From NCBI GenBank assembly GCA_025936615.1, contig JAICSZ010000091.1, positions 1-7,634 on the forward strand: a DNA stretch of 7,634 nt. The letters are read 5' to 3'. Under the pieces are notes generated by a model, which ran no database searches, was not told where the DNA came from, and saw only the letters and a list, made by a program, of their open reading frames with translations. The position numbers and the translations under genes are program-made. Positions 1-5,733 of this stretch are shown here, one piece after another; the stretch's first letter is position 1, and every line of letters starts with the position of its first letter. This DNA is from Pedococcus sp. (lineage in GTDB: Bacteria > Actinomycetota > Actinomycetes > Actinomycetales > Dermatophilaceae).

Positions 1-423
1 ACCACGACCCCGGGTGAGCGGGTCGAGATCGGGACCACCCGTGACGCCGCCTGGGCCGAGCTCCTGCGGCGGGTCCGGACCGGTATGGCCGTTGCCGTGG
101 ACTACGGCCACACCGGCGGCGACCGGCCCGCGCAGGGCACGCTCGCGGCATACCAGGAAGGGGTGGTGGTCGCACCAGTGCCGGACGGCACGCGCGACCT
201 CACCGCGCACGTCGCGATGGACTCCCTCGACCACGACGACCTGCTGGACCAGCGCACCCTGCTGCGCGGACTGGGTGTGGACGGGCGGCTCCCACCCCAA
301 GAGCTGGCGCAGCGGGACCCACGGGGCTACCTGCGGGCGCTGGAGACGGCCTCGGCGGCATCCGCCCTGACCGACCCGGGCGGGTTCGGCGGGTTCCTGT
401 GGGCGGTCAAGGAGCTGGGCTGA
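1..423 (+). CDS. MidA/NDUFAF7-family SAM-dependent methyltransferase, C-terminal part (5' end outside window)
   Basis: This is an open frame from the first base to a TGA at 421-423, giving 140 residues of a protein whose N-terminus lies to the left. The core motif AVAVDYGH (encoded about 88-111), then a TLAAY segment and DLTAHVAMDSL, matches the late part of the MidA/DUF185 methyltransferase fold; human NDUFAF7 has a comparable DYGH...DLTADVDF pattern. The SAM-binding glycine motif should lie upstream and cannot be checked. The final GFGGFLWAVKELG looks like a natural C-terminus. In mitochondria this family dimethylates an arginine of the complex I subunit NDUFS2 (NuoD); a solitary nuoD lies about 1.9 kb downstream on the same strand, so NuoD is a plausible substrate, by inference. 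Its last 17 bp overlap the 3' end of the convergent P450 gene. The family call is firm; the substrate is not shown. Confidence 0.85.
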   Translation, partial: TTTPGERVEIGTTRDAAWAELLRRVRTGMAVAVDYGHTGGDRPAQGTLAAYQEGVVVAPVPDGTRDLTAHVAMDSLDHDDLLDQRTLLRGLGVDGRLPPQELAQRDPRGYLRALETASAASALTDPGGFGGFLWAVKELG

Positions 424-1633
424 CCTCGAGCCGCTCGAACCCCCGCAGCACGAATGTTGGCCTGCGCACCGTGTCCACCACCTCGAGGTGCGGGAAGCGC
501 CCGAGCAGGGTCCGCACCGAGATCGCGAGCTCGAGCCGGGCCAGTGGTGCCCCGATGCAGAAGTGGATGCCCGCCCCGAAGGCCAGGTGGGGGTTGGGGG
601 CGCGGGTCGGGTCGAAGCGGTCCGGGTCGGCGAAGACCGCCGGGTCCCGGTTGGCGGCACCCAGCAGCGAGGCCACCTTGTCGCCGGGCTCGAGGTGGAT
701 GCCCGCCACGTCGGCAGGCTCCTTGGCGGTCCGCTCGAACAGGTGCAGCGGCGAGTCGTGGCGCAGGAGCTCCTCGACCAGCCGGTCCATGGCCGCGTCC
801 TCGCCGATGTCGACGACCGGCCGGTCGGGCGCGGTGAGCCAGGAGTGCAGGCCGTTGCCGAACCCGTTGACGCTCGCCTCGTGCCCGGCGTTGAGCAGCA
901 GCACCGCGGTCGCCACGAGCTCGTGCGCCGACAGCTTGTCGCTGCCGTCCCGCGCCTGGACCAGGTCGGTGAGCAGGTCGTCGCCAGGCGCCTTCGCGCG
1001 CTCGGCCGCAAGCTCTTCGACGTATGCCGCGAACTCACCTGCCGCCGCCTGCGCGGCCTGCTCCTGGGGACCGGTCCGGTCGACCTCGTACATCTTCACG
1101 ATGGCCTGCGACCACGGGCGCAGCAGGTGCCGGTCCGCCTCGGGGAAGCCCAGCAGCTCGGCGATGACGAGGACGGGCAGCGGCTCGGCGTAGGCCTCGA
1201 TGACGTCGAAGGGGCCGTCGGGCAGCTCCCGGGCGAGGCCGGCCGCCAGCTCCTCGATGCGCGGCGCGAGCCGCTGCACGTGGCCGCGGCCGAACGCCCC
1301 GGCCACCAGCCGGCGCAGCCTGGTGTGCTTGGGCGGCTCGCTGTCGAGGATGGAGTCCGCGTGCAGCCAGTTGAAGACGCCCCAGTCGACATCGGGAGCG
1401 CGCGGGGCGAAGATCCGCCCGAGCCGGCGGTCGCGCAGCACGGCACCGGCCTCCGCGTGGCCGCTGGCCAGCCACACGCCCATCCGGCTGTGCCACGCGA
1501 GGGGGGCGCGGGCCCTCAGGGCAGCCAGGGCGGGGTACGGGTCTGCCACCACGGCGGGGTCGGCCAGGTCGAGGAAGTCGGCGGCGTCGGGCGCGGTCGC
1601 AAGGGGCACTGCAGCAGCCTGCCTCAGCGGCAC
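407..1633 (-). CDS. Cytochrome P450 (bacterial soluble class)
   Basis: This is a 408-residue protein, the usual size of a soluble bacterial P450 monooxygenase, with no membrane anchor. Visible landmarks are the C-helix region DSEPPKHTRLRRLV (97-110), the I-helix LLNAGHEASVNGF (246-258), the K-helix ExxR as EELLR (E288, R291), the AANRDP region (326-331), and the heme loop AFGAGIHFCIG (351-361) with C359 as the iron ligand. The I-helix is unusual because the proton-relay Thr is Ala253, followed by Ser254, as in EryF. No ferredoxin or ferredoxin reductase lies nearby, so the redox partner is encoded elsewhere; the substrate cannot be inferred. The start is uncertain. GTG at 1633 lacks a clear ribosome site, whereas GTG at 1609 (400 residues) has AGG eight bases upstream. 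The open frame continues far upstream, antisense to the lipoprotein and nuoD, but that extension shows no homology I recognise. It is divergent from the lipoprotein gene and convergent with the methyltransferase gene. Confidence 0.93.
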   Translation of the reverse strand: MPLRQAAAVPLATAPDAADFLDLADPAVVADPYPALAALRARAPLAWHSRMGVWLASGHAEAGAVLRDRRLGRIFAPRAPDVDWGVFNWLHADSILDSEPPKHTRLRRLVAGAFGRGHVQRLAPRIEELAAGLARELPDGPFDVIEAYAEPLPVLVIAELLGFPEADRHLLRPWSQAIVKMYEVDRTGPQEQAAQAAAGEFAAYVEELAAERAKAPGDDLLTDLVQARDGSDKLSAHELVATAVLLLNAGHEASVNGFGNGLHSWLTAPDRPVVDIGEDAAMDRLVEELLRHDSPLHLFERTAKEPADVAGIHLEPGDKVASLLGAANRDPAVFADPDRFDPTRAPNPHLAFGAGIHFCIGAPLARLELAISVRTLLGRFPHLEVVDTVRRPTFVLRGFERLEVSPAP

Positions 1634-1638
1634 GAGTT

Positions 1639-1666
1639 TTGTCAGTCGCTCGGGGACGGGCAGACT
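1639..1666 (+). promoter_or_regulatory. Possible promoter of the lipoprotein gene
   Basis: TTGTCA at 1639-1644 matches the sigma70-type -35 consensus in five of six bases. CAGACT at 1661-1666, after a 16-bp spacer, keeps only the A at position 2, A at 4 and T at 6 of the -10. Transcription from it would leave a leader of about 30 nt containing AAAGGA (1686-1691), a ribosome site 11 nt before the ATG. The -10 is weak, so this is only a candidate. The 69-bp gap must also hold any P450 promoter on the other strand. Confidence 0.25.
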
Positions 1667-1702
1667 GGACCGCTGCTGTACATCGAAAGGACATCCGTCC
1701 CC

Positions 1703-2269
1703 ATGAACCACCAGCGCCCCGCCCTCCTTGCAGCCACCCTGGCTGTGGCCGGGCTCGTCCTCGCTGGCTGCGGCAACGCCGGCTCGCCCTCCGGCGCGGA
1801 CGTGACGGTGACGGTCACGCCGACCGTCACTGCGAAGCCCACGCCCGCTTCCTCGAAGCCTGCTGCGCCCCAGCCTCCCAAGAGCGACGACGTCGGACGG
1901 ACCTACGACTTCGGCACGGTCGTCAAGGCCAGCACGGTCGGCTCGATCGCGGTGCTGGAGCTCGACCGCTGGACGTGGAAGGGCCTGGACGACGAGAAGC
2001 TGGCGAAGCAGGGCATCGCGGTGAAGCCGTGGAAGGGCAAGGCGCCCTACGAGAACCAGAACGACAAGCTGACCTACACCCTGCCCGTGTCCCCGGACGC
2101 ACAGATCCTCTACCACCACTGCATCGCAGCCGACCAGCCTCTTCAGACCAAGTCCGTCGCACCGGCCGAGCTGGCCGAGCTCGCGAACGGCGAGGACACC
2201 GTCCTGGTCAAGCTCGACGACAGCGGTGTCGTGGTGGCCGCCGACAACCTCCCCGGCTGCCCGCGATAA
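1703..2269 (+). CDS. Predicted secreted lipoprotein of unknown function
   Basis: This is a 188-residue protein starting at ATG 1703, with AAAGGA at 1686-1691 as ribosome site. The N-terminus is a lipoprotein signal: a short charged start (MNHQR), a hydrophobic core, and the lipobox L20-A21-G22-C23, so C23 should be lipidated and the protein held on the outer face of the membrane. Residues 24-60 are a Thr/Pro/Ala/Lys-rich linker with alternating VTVTVT, typical of actinobacterial lipoproteins. Residues about 65-188 form a small soluble domain with predicted beta character (GTVVKA, SIAVLELDRW, KLTYTLPV, TVLVKLDDSGVVVAADN). C140 and C186 are the only cysteines of the mature domain and could form a disulfide. 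I do not recognise the domain family and assign no function. It is divergent from the P450, and a GC hairpin follows the stop. Confidence 0.85.
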   Translation: MNHQRPALLAATLAVAGLVLAGCGNAGSPSGADVTVTVTPTVTAKPTPASSKPAAPQPPKSDDVGRTYDFGTVVKASTVGSIAVLELDRWTWKGLDDEKLAKQGIAVKPWKGKAPYENQNDKLTYTLPVSPDAQILYHHCIAADQPLQTKSVAPAELAELANGEDTVLVKLDDSGVVVAADNLPGCPR

Positions 2270-2282
2270 CACCGACAGAAGA

Positions 2283-2309
2283 GTGGCGGCAGGCAACGAC
2301 ACCCGCCAC
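2283..2309 (+). terminator. GC-rich hairpin between the lipoprotein gene and nuoD
   Basis: GTGGCGG (2283-2289) and CCGCCAC (2303-2309) form a perfect 7-bp stem with a 13-nt loop, starting 13 nt after the lipoprotein stop. There is no T-run, which is common for actinobacterial hairpin terminators. It could instead be an operator of nuoD, because it ends 23 nt before the nuoD start. It could also be chance at this GC content. Confidence 0.35.
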
Positions 2310-2332
2310 GCGGCATACGGCAGACTGGCGAG
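2310..2332 (+). promoter_or_regulatory. Region directly upstream of nuoD; possible leaderless -10 element
   Basis: No Shine-Dalgarno sequence sits at a usable distance before the GTG at 2333; the only GAGG abuts the start. CAGACT at 2321-2326 ends 6 nt before that GTG, where a -10 element of a leaderless transcript would lie. The 10-mer GGCAGACTGG here (2319-2328) also occurs at 1659-1668 before the lipoprotein gene. The -10 match is weak and there is no good -35, so confidence is low. The CGGCATAC word also falls here (2311-2318). Confidence 0.22.
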
Positions 2333-3505
2333 GTGACCACCACCGACGGCGAGCGGGAGCTCACCGTCGGCATGGGGGCGGGCGGACTGGCCACCGCCGA
2401 CATGGTGCTCAACATCGGCCCGCAGCACCCGGCCACCCACGGCGTGCTGCGGCTGCGGATCACCGTCGACGGCGAGCGGATCGTGCAGGCCGAGCCCATC
2501 GTGGGCTACATGCACCGTGGCGCGGAGAAGCTGTTCGAGGTCCGCGACTACCGGCAGATCATCGTGCTCGCGAACCGGCACGACTGGCTCTCGGCCTTCT
2601 CCAACGAGCTGGGCGTGGTCCTCGGCGTGGAGCAGATGCTGGGCATGGAGGTGCCCGAGCGCGCGGTCTGGGCACGGACCCTGCTCGCCGAGCTCAACCG
2701 GGTGCTCAACCACCTGATGTTCCTCGGCTCCTACCCCCTCGAGCTGGGGGCCATCACGCCGATCTTCTACGCCTTCCGGGAGCGCGAGGAGCTCCAGGCA
2801 GTGATGGAGGAGGCGTCCGGGGGCCGCATGCACTACATGTTCAACCGGGTCGGCGGGCTCAAGGAGGACCTCCCCGCGGGCTGGCTCGACCGCGTTGCCC
2901 GCGCCATCCTGGCCGTCCGCGGCCGGATGCCCGACCTCGAGGCGATGCTCGTGGGCAACGAGATCCTCGAGGCGCGCACGCGAGGAGTCGGCGTCATCAC
3001 CCCGGAGCTCGTTGCGGCACACGGGGTCTCGGGGCCGATCGCGCGCGCGTCCGGCGTCGACCTGGACCTGCGGCGCGACGAGCCCTACCTCGCCTACGGC
3101 GAGCTGTTCGCCGACGGTGGCCCCGGGCGGGTCGTGACGCGGACGGACGGCGACTGCCTGTCCCGCCTCGAGGTCCTGCTCGAGCAGGTCCTGGTGAGCC
3201 TCGACCTCGCCGACGCCTGCCTCGACCGGCTGCGCTCGCTGCCCAGCGGGCCGGTCAACGTGCGGCTCCCCAAGGTGCTCAAGGTCCCGGAGGGCGACCT
3301 CTACACCGCGACCGAGAACCCGCTGGGGCTCAACGGCTACTACCTCGTCTCGCGCGGTGAGAAGACCCCGTGGCGGCTCAAGCTGCGCTCGGCGTCGTTC
3401 AACAACATCTCGGTGCTCGGCGAGGTGCTGCCCGGCAACCTCATCGCCGACATGGTGGCCATCCTGGGGTCGATGTTCTTCGTGGTCGGAGACATCGACA
3501 AGTAG
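2333..3505 (+). CDS. nuoD: Solitary NuoD-like NADH-quinone oxidoreductase subunit D (complex I 49-kDa family)
   Basis: This is a full-length 390-residue member of the complex I 49-kDa/NuoD family, related to the [NiFe]-hydrogenase large subunit. In complex I this subunit sits in the peripheral arm and forms the quinone pocket with NuoB. Visible blocks are [15 protein letters not shown] (27-41), the 49-kDa signature M60-H61-R62-G63-A64-E65-K66, [11 protein letters not shown] (118-128), [19 protein letters not shown] (163-181), and a normal C-terminus ending VVGDIDK. The quinone-site His is present (H36). From remembered sequences of human NDUFS2 and E. coli NuoCD, W85 aligns with the quinone Tyr, and E137 with an Asp of NDUFS2. 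R62 aligns with the arginine methylated in NDUFS2. No other nuo gene is present in the window, so this is an orphan copy. GTG 2333 was chosen because the next start (ATG at codon 14) also lacks a ribosome site and would remove sequence close to the first conserved block. Family assignment is firm; membership in a working complex I is uncertain. Confidence 0.92.
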   Translation: MTTTDGERELTVGMGAGGLATADMVLNIGPQHPATHGVLRLRITVDGERIVQAEPIVGYMHRGAEKLFEVRDYRQIIVLANRHDWLSAFSNELGVVLGVEQMLGMEVPERAVWARTLLAELNRVLNHLMFLGSYPLELGAITPIFYAFREREELQAVMEEASGGRMHYMFNRVGGLKEDLPAGWLDRVARAILAVRGRMPDLEAMLVGNEILEARTRGVGVITPELVAAHGVSGPIARASGVDLDLRRDEPYLAYGELFADGGPGRVVTRTDGDCLSRLEVLLEQVLVSLDLADACLDRLRSLPSGPVNVRLPKVLKVPEGDLYTATENPLGLNGYYLVSRGEKTPWRLKLRSASFNNISVLGEVLPGNLIADMVAILGSMFFVVGDIDK

Positions 3506-3517
3506 CCCAGCGTTGCC

Positions 3518-3557
3518 CGGGACGACAGGAGCGTCAGTCGTCGCGGTCGTCGTCCCG
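3518..3557. terminator. Inverted repeat at the convergent nuoD / DUF3180 junction
   Basis: CGGGACGAC (3518-3526) pairs perfectly with GTCGTCCCG (3549-3557) over a 22-nt loop; a smaller alternative hairpin is GACGAC (3521-3526) with GTCGTC (3537-3542). It begins 13 nt after the nuoD stop and could end that transcript. For the minus-strand gene the distal arm lies inside the coding end (an Asp-rich tail), so use as a two-way terminator is less clear. There is no T-run. The stem may simply reflect repeated GAC/GTC codons. Confidence 0.3.
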
Positions 3558-4007
3558 TGGCGGCGGGTCGACGCGACACATCCGCTGGGTCGCCATGCCC
3601 GCCGCCGTGAGCAGCACCGCGGCGGCGCACGCAGCCAGCAGCTGCCAGAGCAGGATGCGGTAGTCGGGCAGCGACAGGTCCTGCAGGGCGTGCAGCGCCT
3701 GGGCGGCGTACCACCCCACCAGTGCCGAGCCGGTGAGCGCGGCCGCCTGGGCCAGGACCAGGGTGCGGGCGGCGCGGATCGGGCTCAGCGGCTTGCGCGC
3801 CTCCCCACGCAGGAACCGGCTCACCGGCAACCCGGCACTGAGCACCAGCACCCCCATCGCAACCAGCAGCACAGAGGACACCCATGACGAGGGCCCGAGC
3901 AGGTGGCCGGCGTTGAGGTAGAGGCGCCAGCCCAGCCAGGACAGCAGGCCGACGCCCAGCGCGATGGCGGCGACCTGCGACCAGCGCAGCCCACTCCCCT
4001 GGTTCAC
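3534..4007 (-). CDS. DUF3180-family four-helix membrane protein
   Basis: This is a 157-residue protein with four predicted membrane segments, at about residues 10-27, 42-64, 80-104 and 116-139, and a short acidic tail (PPPRDDDRDD). The block PLSPIRAARTLVLAQAAALTG (73-93), with a charged lead into helix 3, and the position after folK fit the actinobacterial DUF3180 family, whose biochemical role is not known to me. Two GTG codons are adjacent (4010 and 4007). I chose 4007 because GGAGG then lies 7 nt upstream and the start forms a 4-bp GTGA overlap with the folBK stop; GTG 4010 would be too close to that ribosome site. It is probably the last gene of the folate operon, convergent with nuoD across 28 bp. 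Its location suggests a link to folate metabolism or only operon hitch-hiking; neither is shown. Confidence 0.85.
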   Translation of the reverse strand: MNQGSGLRWSQVAAIALGVGLLSWLGWRLYLNAGHLLGPSSWVSSVLLVAMGVLVLSAGLPVSRFLRGEARKPLSPIRAARTLVLAQAAALTGSALVGWYAAQALHALQDLSLPDYRILLWQLLAACAAAVLLTAAGMATQRMCRVDPPPRDDDRDD

Positions 4008-4888
4008 CACGGCCCCTCCAACAGGTCGACGTCCGGCCCCGCTCGCACGCCCGAGGTGTCCAGGCCGGCGACCAGGTCGGCCACCCGGCGCACCTTTCCG
4101 TCGACCCGCAGCGCAGCCTCCGGCTCCGCCTGCAGCCACGGCACCAGGACGAACGCGCGCTCATGGGCCCGCGGGTGCGGCAGGGTCAGGGTCGGGCCCT
4201 CGAGGCGCACGTCGGTGTCGAACACCGGGTCGCCGTACTGGATCAGGTCGAGGTCCAGGGTGCGCGGCCCCCAGCGCACCTCCCGGGTGCGCCCGTGCGC
4301 CGCCTCGATGTCGTGCAGCCCGGCGAGGAGGTTCACCGGTGCCAGGTGGGTGGTGCCCGTCACCACCGCGTTGAGGTATGCCGGCTGGTCCGGTCCGCCG
4401 ACCGGGTCCGTCTCCACGAGTGGAGACACCTCGTCGAGGTCGATCAGGCCGTAGAGCGCGACTGCGGCATCGTGCAGGGTCTCGACCGAGTCCCCGATGT
4501 TGGACCCCATGGCGATGACCACCGGGGTCTGGCGTTCGCGGAACACCCGGACCTGGACGTCGGTGAACGGGTGGCCCACGGGCGCCTCGGGCTTGTGCAC
4601 GACGACCTCGACGGCCTCGACCAGCGGCCGGGCGAGCACCCGGTCCGCGATGCGCGAGGCGAGGGCCTCGATGAGGTCCAGCGGCTCGCCCTCGATGAGG
4701 GCCACGACGTCGCCGGCGACCTCGGCGTAGTTCACCGTGTCGGCGAGGTCGTCACTGGCGCCCGCTGCCGACAGGTCCGCCGCCATGGTCACGTCGACCA
4801 CGAAGATCTGGCCGTCGCGCTTCTCGAAGTCGAGGACTCCGTGGTAGCCCTTCGCGGAGATGCCCTGAAGGATGATCTGGTCGCTCAC
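4004..4888 (-). CDS. folBK: Bifunctional dihydroneopterin aldolase / HPPK (FolB-FolK fusion)
   Basis: This single 294-residue frame carries two consecutive folate enzymes. Residues 1 to about 118 are dihydroneopterin aldolase, which splits 7,8-dihydroneopterin into 6-hydroxymethyl-dihydropterin and glycolaldehyde; E22, Y54, E74 and K99 correspond to the known active-site set. Residues from about 121 are 6-hydroxymethyl-dihydropterin pyrophosphokinase: AMGSNIGD (126-133), the signature RWGPRTLDLDLI (205-216) with metal ligands D212 and D214 and R209, and LPHPRAHERAFVLVPW (236-251). Only a few residues separate the domains, and no stop or frameshift lies between them. The FolB product is the FolK substrate, so the fusion joins successive steps. 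GTG 4888 shares GTGA with the folP stop and has GAGGAGG four bases upstream. The longer open frame upstream is antisense-like noise within folP. The cytoplasmic product feeds FolP, encoded by the preceding gene. Confidence 0.95.
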   Translation of the reverse strand: MSDQIILQGISAKGYHGVLDFEKRDGQIFVVDVTMAADLSAAGASDDLADTVNYAEVAGDVVALIEGEPLDLIEALASRIADRVLARPLVEAVEVVVHKPEAPVGHPFTDVQVRVFRERQTPVVIAMGSNIGDSVETLHDAAVALYGLIDLDEVSPLVETDPVGGPDQPAYLNAVVTGTTHLAPVNLLAGLHDIEAAHGRTREVRWGPRTLDLDLIQYGDPVFDTDVRLEGPTLTLPHPRAHERAFVLVPWLQAEPEAALRVDGKVRRVADLVAGLDTSGVRAGPDVDLLEGPW

Positions 4889-5733
4889 TGTGCCTCCTCT
4901 ATGGCCAGGGCCACCCGCATGGCGTCGACCGTCGACGGCACCTCGTGGACGCGGACGCCCCACACCCCGGCGGTCGCGGCATACATCGACGTGGCTGCCG
5001 TGGCCACGTCGCGGTCCAGCGGCGGCCGGGACTGCGCGTCGGGGTCCACCCCGAGGCGGCCCAGGAACGCCTTGCGCGAGGTTCCCACCAGGACGGGGTG
5101 CCCCAGGTCGAGCACACGGTCGAGGTGGCGCAGCAGGGACCAGTTGTGGTCGGCGAGCTTGGCGAACCCGAAGCCCGGGTCGAGGACCAGCCGATCGGCA
5201 GAGATTCCCTGCGCGACAAGCGACCTCGCGCGCTCCGACAGCGCCGCGCAGACCTCGGCCACCACGTCGCCGTAGGCCGCCCGCAGCTGCATGTCGGCGC
5301 TGTGGCCGCGCCAGTGCATCGTCACGAACGGCACGCCCGCCTCGGCGACCACCCCCGCCATCGCCTCGTCGGCCAGGCCGCCGCTGACGTCGTTGACCAT
5401 GGCCGCGCCCGCCTGCAGGGCGGCCCGCGCGACGGACGCTCGCATGGTGTCGGCCGAGACCACCGCGCCCTCCGCGGCGAGCGCCTCGATCACCGGCAGC
5501 ACCCGGCGCAGCTCCTCCTCGACCGGCGGCCGCTCGGCACCGGGACGGGTCGACTCACCACCCACGTCGAGGATGTCGGCGCCCTGCGCCCGCAGCACGC
5601 GACCGTGTTCGATCGCGGCCGCGGGCTCGAACCACTGCCCCCCGTCGCTGAAGGAGTCGGGGGTGACGTTGACGACGCCCATCACCACCGGGAGCCCGTC
5701 CGGGCGCCGCACGGGCCAGGTCACGTTGGTCAC
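4885..5733 (-). CDS. folP: Dihydropteroate synthase
   Basis: This is a 282-residue enzyme of normal length that condenses 6-hydroxymethyl-dihydropterin pyrophosphate with p-aminobenzoate to give dihydropteroate; it is the sulfonamide target. Both family signatures are intact: MGVVNVTPDSFSDGG (18-32) and GADILDVGGESTRPGA (51-66). Further pterin and phosphate residues are D95, N114-D115, D185 in LDPGFGFAK, K221 in GTSRKAFLG, and R261/H263 in RVHEV. The positions tied to sulfonamide resistance in other bacteria, F28, T62 and P64 (E. coli-like numbering), carry the usual sensitive residues, and no loop insertion is seen, so this looks like a housekeeping FolP rather than a Sul-type enzyme. The start is GTG 5733, overlapping the previous stop as GTGA, with GGAG seven bases upstream. 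Confidence 0.97.
   Translation of the reverse strand: MTNVTWPVRRPDGLPVVMGVVNVTPDSFSDGGQWFEPAAAIEHGRVLRAQGADILDVGGESTRPGAERPPVEEELRRVLPVIEALAAEGAVVSADTMRASVARAALQAGAAMVNDVSGGLADEAMAGVVAEAGVPFVTMHWRGHSADMQLRAAYGDVVAEVCAALSERARSLVAQGISADRLVLDPGFGFAKLADHNWSLLRHLDRVLDLGHPVLVGTSRKAFLGRLGVDPDAQSRPPLDRDVATAATSMYAATAGVWGVRVHEVPSTVDAMRVALAIEEAQ

Noticed and set aside
488..1702. Plus-strand open frame running into the lipoprotein, 593 codons in total
   Set aside because: The part before ATG 1703 is antisense to the P450 and has no domain. The signal peptide and lipobox begin exactly at 1703, with a ribosome site before it.
1802..1830. Hairpin of GTGACGGT with ACCGTCAC inside the lipoprotein gene
   Set aside because: It lies in the codons for the alternating Val-Thr linker, where repeated GTG-ACG and GTC-ACG codons create self-complementarity; no regulatory role is needed to explain it.
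1634..3022. Minus-strand extension of the P450 open frame to a total of 871 codons
   Set aside because: The extra sequence runs antisense through nuoD and the lipoprotein gene, is low-complexity in Arg, Gly, Val and His, and has no recognisable domain. High GC leaves few stops, so a long antisense frame is expected.
1639..3360. 573-codon plus-strand frame across the lipoprotein gene and nuoD
   Set aside because: It overlaps two well-supported genes in another frame and its translation is Arg/Gly/Pro/His-rich noise typical of shifted reading of GC-rich coding DNA.
3506..3533. Possible small gene or RNA in the gap between nuoD and the DUF3180 gene
   Set aside because: The gap is only 28 bp between convergent genes; apart from one arm of an inverted repeat nothing can be supported.
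4163..5275. 370-codon plus-strand frame opposite folBK and folP
   Set aside because: It is antisense to two genes with intact catalytic motifs and has no recognisable features of its own.
4885..5733. Possible sulfonamide-resistant dihydropteroate synthase (Sul-like)
   Set aside because: The sulfonamide-contact positions F28, T62 and P64 are the usual sensitive residues, no loop insertion is present, and the gene sits in a housekeeping folate operon.
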